Below, piece by piece: positions 7,686-13,658 of a stretch of DNA of 13,658 bases (positions within the stretch are counted from its first letter, which is position 1; every line of letters starts with the position of its first letter). The stretch lies in NCBI GenBank assembly GCA_033855775.1, contig JAWVFT010000026.1:1-13658 (forward strand), written 5' to 3'. Source of the stretch: DASVTR01 sp033855775. Lineage in GTDB: Bacteria > Acidobacteriota > Blastocatellia > Pyrinomonadales > Pyrinomonadaceae. The notes beneath the pieces were generated by a model. The model was not told where the DNA came from. It did not search any database and saw only the letters and a list, made by a program, of their open reading frames with translations. The translations under genes and the position numbers were made by a program.

Positions 7686-7715
7686 TTGCCACTCTCTCGC
7701 TCGCTCAATTACAAT
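7686..7715 (+). promoter_or_regulatory. Candidate sigma70-type promoter for secA
   Basis: TTGCCA (7686-7691) and TACAAT (7710-7715) are separated by 18 nt, with 10 of 12 positions matching consensus. Transcription would begin near 7722, giving secA a leader of about 70 nt. If active, secA can be made without the upstream small ORF. Confidence 0.45.
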
Positions 7716-7721
7716 CGCACG

Positions 7722-7768
7722 TTGCGCCGCAAGCGCAATAAATAGGTGTCCGAACCTGTACGGGTTCG
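7722..7768 (+). promoter_or_regulatory. Two short hairpins in the secA leader
   Basis: TTGCGC (7722-7727) pairs with GCGCAA (7733-7738) across a 5-nt loop, and CGAACC (7751-7756) pairs with GGTTCG (7763-7768) across a 6-nt loop. The second is followed by TTTT, so it could be a weak terminator or attenuator. Either may instead shape translation of secA, whose AGGA lies 10 nt before its ATG. Both stems are only 6 bp. Confidence 0.35.
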
Positions 7769-7791
7769 TTTTCCGTTAGGACGAAAAGAAG

Positions 7792-10554
<2,763 letters not shown>

Positions 10555-10584
10555 AACGCGCGCAGGTTTTTGAGGGAGAGCCAG

Positions 10585-11412
10585 ATGATTAAACCTCGCA
10601 ACAGCGCCGCGGCCATTCTCTGTGTCGCAGCGCTTTCATGCTCACTGCTTTCGGGCGCGCGCGTCGAAGCTCAAACGAGCGCGCAGCCTGAAGCCAATCG
10701 CGCGCCCGCCACGCGCGCGAGCGGCATCGAACTCTACAGGCAGGGCGATGACGCCGGAGCAATTGCGGCTCTGCGCCTCGCCGTCAAGCGGGACAAGAAC
10801 GACTTGGTGGCGTGGCGCGTTCTCGGCTTGGCCTACGGTCGTCTGGGCAAACTGGGCGACGCCCGCAAGGCTCATGAAAGGGCCGCGAAAATCGGCGAGC
10901 AATTTCTGCTCGCGCAATACGAGACGGCTCCCCTCGATTATATTTTGGGGCGACAAGCTGAACTCAAGCCGTTGCTTGATGCGGCGGCTGACAGCGCCGA
11001 CCAGTATCTTCAATTGAGTTCCAATCTATCTAAGAAGAAAGTGTCTGAATGGCAGGAGCGGGCGGGATTTCTGCGCGACATGGCTTCGCTGATGGGACAC
11101 GACAATCTGGCTGGCGCGGCCAAGATCTGGTCGACGAGAGATGTCACCACCAAAGCCAAGATATTAAGCAGGCCGGAACCGCAGTACACTGAAGCAGCGC
11201 GCGAGCATCGGATTGGAGGGACTGTGATAATCAGAGCCGTCCTCGCCGCCGATGGGCAGGTCAGAGCCATCAGGCCAATCCGAACGCTGCCCTACGGGTT
11301 GACGATAAAGGCAGTCAGCGCGGCGCGACAGATTAAATTTATTCCGGCGACCGTGGACGGCGCGCCCGTTTCTCAAGCCATCCAGCTTGAATACAACTTC
11401 CACGTTTACTGA
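10585..11412 (+). CDS. Secreted TPR protein with TonB-like C-terminal domain
   Basis: This 275-residue protein starts at the ATG at 10585, with GGGAGAG a few nt upstream; the TTG at 10570 would lie ahead of that site. Residues 1-29 are a signal peptide ending VEA. Residues about 45-103 form two TPR-like helical pairs (GIELYRQGDDAGAIAALRLA, VAWRVLGLAYGRLGKLGDAR). Residues about 191-275 are a TonB C-terminal-type domain: RPEPQYTEAAREHRIGGTVI, then VLAADGQVRAIRPIRTLPYG and a final AIQLEYNF strand. There is no membrane anchor after signal cleavage, so it is probably a periplasmic protein using the domain for protein contacts rather than a true energy transducer. It is encoded 30 bp after secA and is probably co-transcribed. 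The partner is unknown. Confidence 0.85.
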   Translation: MIKPRNSAAAILCVAALSCSLLSGARVEAQTSAQPEANRAPATRASGIELYRQGDDAGAIAALRLAVKRDKNDLVAWRVLGLAYGRLGKLGDARKAHERAAKIGEQFLLAQYETAPLDYILGRQAELKPLLDAAADSADQYLQLSSNLSKKKVSEWQERAGFLRDMASLMGHDNLAGAAKIWSTRDVTTKAKILSRPEPQYTEAAREHRIGGTVIIRAVLAADGQVRAIRPIRTLPYGLTIKAVSAARQIKFIPATVDGAPVSQAIQLEYNFHVY

Positions 11413-11413
11413 A

Positions 11414-11437
11414 CGCGCGGGCGGCTTCCTTCGCGCG
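11414..11437 (+). terminator. Weak hairpin after the secA operon
   Basis: CGCGCG at 11414-11419 can pair with CGCGCG at 11432-11437 across a 12-nt loop, directly after the TPR/TonB-like stop codon. No T-run follows, so an intrinsic terminator is doubtful. The rest of this 121-bp gap shows no clear promoter. Confidence 0.25.
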
Positions 11438-11533
11438 CCTTCGCAGTTTGTGCGACAGCAGCTTTGTCGCTTGAATCAACTATCTTCGTCCGATGATGTC
11501 TCTTAGTTGTCTTCGCCGGATGGTTTCTCTGAG

Positions 11534-12745
11534 ATGAGCGCAAACGTCACATCCAACAACCCGGTCGTGCAGGCGATTATCGCTGGCAAGGCTCCGCCGC
11601 AGGCGCGGATGGCGGCGGCGCGCGGGCTGTTGCCGCTGGCGCAGGCAGACTTGCTGGAAGTGCTCGTGGCTTTGCGCAACAGCAATGAAGCAGAGGTTGC
11701 GACTCAGGCGGCGGCGACGCTTGAGTCGCAGACGCCTGAGTCGCTGCTGAGCGTGGCGACGGCTATCGAAACGGCTCCGTCCGTCCTCGGCTATCTGGCC
11801 GCGCGCCAGACCGCGGGGCGCGCAGTCCACGAAGCCGTGACACTGAACGCCAACACGCCCGACGAAGGCATCGCCCTGCTCGCCGGAGCGACGACCGACG
11901 GCTCGCTGCTCGAACTCATTCTCATCAACCAGCAAAGGCTCATTCGATCGCCCGCCATCATTGACGCCGTTATCAACAATCCAGCGCGCACGCCCGATGC
12001 CGAGCGCAAGGCGCGCGAAACGCGGCGCGAGTTTTTCGAGAAGGAACGCGGAGCGCAGCAGGTCGCCGAAGAGTTGCGAGCGCGCGGCCTTTCGGCTGCC
12101 GCCGAGTTTGTCGAAACTTCGGAGACGGTCAACTCCGATGAAAGCTTCACGGTCGAAGACGCATGGCTCATCGCCGAGCACATCGAAGTCTCCGACGCAG
12201 ACATAGACGACTCCTGGTTGGGGCTTGACCGGCTCGAAGAATTTTTCGAGGAGAGCTACGAGCAGCGCGTCGCCAACGCCGAGCGCGTCATCAACGAGAC
12301 GCAACTGGAAAGCAAAGGACTGCCGCCGGAGCGCGTCGCCCTCATCCGTCGCATCATGTTGATGAGCGTCAAGGACAGAGTTAAGCTCGGCATGAAGGGC
12401 GACCGCGAGGCCCGCGCCATTCTCATACGCGATTCCAACAAGGTCGTCGCCGCGGCTGTGCTGCACAATCCGCGCATCACGGAGAACGAAGTCGAAGCGG
12501 TCGCGGCGATGCGCACAGTCTCGGATGAAGTCCTGCGTATCATCGCGCTCAACCGCGCGTGGGCGCGTTCCTATCCGATTATTCACAACCTCGCGCGCAA
12601 CTCGCGCACGCCCATTGCGAGCGCCATCGGCATCCTGCCGCGCATCCGCACCAAAGACCTCCAACAGATAACGCAAAACCGCAACGTCTCCGAAGCCGTC
12701 CGGCGGCAGGCTTTTCGTCTGCTCGCCACGCGCACAGGTCGTTGA
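11534..12745 (+). CDS. HEAT-like helical repeat protein of unknown function
   Basis: This 403-residue, probably cytosolic protein has no signal peptide or membrane helix. The start at the ATG at 11534 is chosen over a TTG at 11507, since MSANVTSNNPVVQAIIAG begins a regular helical pattern; the ribosome-binding site is weak in both cases. The protein is almost entirely Ala/Leu/Arg/Glu-rich helical repeats in the style of HEAT or leucine-rich-variant (DUF2336-like) repeats. The C-terminal 130 residues are the most characteristic part: RVKLGMKGDREARAILIRDS, then HNPRITENEVEAVAAM, VLRIIALNRAW and ARNSRTPIASAIGILPRI. I recall this block from hypothetical proteins of Acidobacteria and delta-proteobacteria. 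A charged acidic insert (FFEKERGAQQ to DSWLGLDRLEEFFEESYEQR) splits the repeats. A scaffold or adaptor role is an inference. Confidence 0.8.
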   Translation: MSANVTSNNPVVQAIIAGKAPPQARMAAARGLLPLAQADLLEVLVALRNSNEAEVATQAAATLESQTPESLLSVATAIETAPSVLGYLAARQTAGRAVHEAVTLNANTPDEGIALLAGATTDGSLLELILINQQRLIRSPAIIDAVINNPARTPDAERKARETRREFFEKERGAQQVAEELRARGLSAAAEFVETSETVNSDESFTVEDAWLIAEHIEVSDADIDDSWLGLDRLEEFFEESYEQRVANAERVINETQLESKGLPPERVALIRRIMLMSVKDRVKLGMKGDREARAILIRDSNKVVAAAVLHNPRITENEVEAVAAMRTVSDEVLRIIALNRAWARSYPIIHNLARNSRTPIASAIGILPRIRTKDLQQITQNRNVSEAVRRQAFRLLATRTGR

Positions 12746-12752
12746 GAATCCA

Positions 12753-12782
12753 TTGACACAGAGGCGCGCATCTCCGTAGAAT
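12753..12782 (+). promoter_or_regulatory. Strong sigma70-type promoter upstream of the YeaQ/GlsB-like gene
   Basis: A perfect -35 TTGACA (12753-12758) is followed after 18 nt by TAGAAT (12777-12782), starting 7 nt after the preceding stop codon. It predicts transcription from about 12789 and a leader of about 170 nt before the ATG at 12958. This is the best promoter match in the window. Confidence 0.6.
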
Positions 12783-12817
12783 TCGCGCGACTGATTCCCC
12801 CTTTGAAACAATCAACT

Positions 12818-12844
12818 GAAAGCGAACTCCTGCGGCTCGCTTTC
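12818..12844 (+). promoter_or_regulatory. Hairpin in the leader of the YeaQ/GlsB-like gene
   Basis: GAAAGCGA (12818-12825) is perfectly complementary to TCGCTTTC (12837-12844) across an 11-nt loop. A second stem, GCGCGC at 12915-12920 with 12931-12936, lies just before the ribosome-binding site. No known riboswitch class is recognised. Confidence 0.35.
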
Positions 12845-12957
12845 CGGCGCGCTCGCTTCTCTCTCGCTTGCCGCAACAGCCGGAGATGAGGCGAATGCTC
12901 AACAGCTAAACCATGCGCGCACGGATTCCGGCGCGCTCAACTTGGAAAGGGAACGCG

Positions 12958-13242
12958 ATGCCTAAACACTTAATTACATGGTTAATCTTCGGCTTAATCG
13001 CCGGCGCCATCGCCAAGCTCCTGACGCCGGGCCGCGACCCCGGCGGCTGTATCGTCACGATGCTGATTGGCATCGCGGGCGCGATTCTCGGCGGCTTTAT
13101 CGCGCGCATGCTCGGCCTCGGCGGCAGAGAAGGTGAACCGCTCTTCGACAATCACTTTTTCATCGCTCTGGCCTTCGCCATCCTCGGCGCCATTATCCTG
13201 CTGGCGATTTATCATCTCATCGCCGGCAGAAAACGCGTCTGA
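12958..13242 (+). CDS. GlsB/YeaQ/YmgE-family stress-response membrane protein
   Basis: This 94-residue inner-membrane protein belongs to the family once called transglycosylase-associated. The start at 12958 follows AAAGGGA at a 5-nt spacing; an in-frame ATG at 12913 has no such site and adds an arginine-rich non-membrane piece. Three Gly/Ala/Ile-rich membrane helices are visible at about residues 5-22, 31-52 and 66-89. The signature PGRDPGG at residues 24-30 follows the first helix. Members are often induced by osmotic, acid or general stress; the biochemical role is unknown. The strong upstream promoter and long leader suggest separate, regulated expression. Confidence 0.92.
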   Translation: MPKHLITWLIFGLIAGAIAKLLTPGRDPGGCIVTMLIGIAGAILGGFIARMLGLGGREGEPLFDNHFFIALAFAILGAIILLAIYHLIAGRKRV

Positions 13243-13249
13243 AATCTGA

Positions 13250-13266
13250 GCCGGACTGCCGGCCTT
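13250..13266 (+). terminator. Possible intrinsic terminator after the YeaQ/GlsB-like gene
   Basis: GCCGG (13250-13254) pairs with CCGGC (13259-13263) across ACTG, followed by CTTTC, eight nt after the stop codon. The stem is short and the T-run weak. It may act together with the larger inverted repeat that follows. Confidence 0.4.
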
Positions 13267-13286
13267 TCGCGTCCATCGGCTATCAA

Positions 13287-13340
13287 GCGCGAAGACCGTT
13301 GACGACCGCTCAAGCTGGCGGTCGTCAACGGTCTTCGCGC
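13287..13340. repeat. Perfect 23-bp inverted repeat between convergent genes
   Basis: The left arm 13287-13309 (starting GCGCGAAGACCGTTGACG) is the exact reverse complement of 13318-13340, with an 8-nt loop TCAAGCTG. It lies between two convergent genes, 20 bp from the end of the minus-strand gene. It probably acts as a bidirectional transcription terminator or mRNA-end stabiliser, although no T-tract adjoins either side. A repeat-family element is the other possibility. Confidence 0.8.
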
Positions 13341-13359
13341 GGCTCGCTGGCGCGACTCT

Positions 13360-13658
13360 TTAAAAAATCTCCGACCCCTTTCGCAGCACAGACCACCCGA
13401 CATCCGTCAGCGTGTGGCTCGCCGCTCCCCACCACAGTCCGGCCAGGACAGCCCACACCGCATGATTGCCGACGTTTCGCCTGACGCCTTCTTCAATCGC
13501 GCGCCGGGCCGCCGCCAGTTCGTCGAACCCCGGCAACGCGCCGCCTACGATGGCCGCGCGCAAGTAGACCGCGCCCGTGACAATGATGGCCAGCACAAGA
13601 GCAAAGTAGACGACGCGAATCAACGTGCCGAAGATGATGCCGTGCGACCATCTTGAGC
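13360..13658 (-). CDS. C-terminal part of a DUF2227-like membrane protein (runs off the edge)
   Basis: The frame is open from the right edge to TAA at 13360-13362 and encodes at least 98 residues. A TTG at 13625-13623 could mimic a start, but the coding-like sequence continues upstream to the edge (SRWSHGIIFGT). This motif with the following hydrophobic stretch (RVVYFALVLAIIVTGAVYL), and a second segment ending GLWWGAASHTLTDVGWSV, resembles the C-terminal half of DUF2227-type putative metal-binding membrane proteins, where conserved SHG and SH(x)xxD histidines occur. The N-terminal part is outside the window. Assignment is from memory of the family pattern and is moderate. Confidence 0.65.
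   Translation of the reverse strand, partial: SRWSHGIIFGTLIRVVYFALVLAIIVTGAVYLRAAIVGGALPGFDELAAARRAIEEGVRRNVGNHAVWAVLAGLWWGAASHTLTDVGWSVLRKGSEIF

Noticed and set aside
7745..7775. tRNA-like T-arm (GGGTTCGTTTTCC) upstream of secA
   Set aside because: No acceptor, D or anticodon arms can be built around it. It is better described as a simple hairpin.
11480..12811. 443-residue minus-strand ORF opposite the HEAT-like gene
   Set aside because: The plus-strand frame has regular helical repeats and a recognised conserved block. The antisense product is Arg/Asp/Val-rich and lacks any pattern.

Overview
The window looks like a chromosomal segment of a GC-rich bacterium, most likely an Acidobacteriota member of the Blastocatellia type. 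This placement is inferred from the style of the proteins: TPR-rich envelope proteins, TonB-like C-terminal domains, a HEAT-like family of unknown function seen in Acidobacteria and relatives, and the SecA sequence. No rRNA or tRNA is present to confirm it. Gene density is ordinary, and high GC at third codon positions produces many long antisense shadow ORFs.

Left third (1-5997, genes on the minus strand). At the left edge is a short fragment of an unidentified ORF that could be the start of a transposase. It is followed by an exported HExxH metallopeptidase with TPR repeats (146-2092), an SGNH/GDSL lipoprotein hydrolase (2300-3163), and a DEAH-box helicase of the Ski2/HelY type with a DSHCT C-terminus (3215-5997). 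The helicase is split by a single apparent frameshift near 5077-5090. Its ATG has no Shine-Dalgarno sequence, but a TAGAAT box lies 6 nt upstream, which suggests a leaderless transcript.

Middle (6219-11412, plus strand). A divergently oriented run of envelope genes contains a membrane-anchored TonB/TolA-like protein, a 104-residue secreted protein of unknown function, secA, and a secreted TPR protein with a TonB-like C-terminal domain. secA has the Walker A, DEVD and zinc-binding tail motifs. The small secreted protein sits immediately upstream of secA, where secM sits in gamma-proteobacteria. The end of its coding sequence can partly pair with the secA ribosome-binding site. This is the most interesting hypothesis in the window, and it is unproven.

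Right part (11534-13658). A HEAT-like protein of unknown function is followed by a strong sigma70-type promoter (TTGACA-18-TAGAAT). That promoter has a roughly 170-nt leader feeding a small GlsB/YeaQ/YmgE-type membrane protein. A perfect 23-bp inverted repeat separates it from a convergent, edge-truncated gene whose C-terminus resembles DUF2227 membrane proteins. No CRISPR array, prophage, complete insertion sequence or recognisable defence system is visible. Most of the window is housekeeping and envelope biology.
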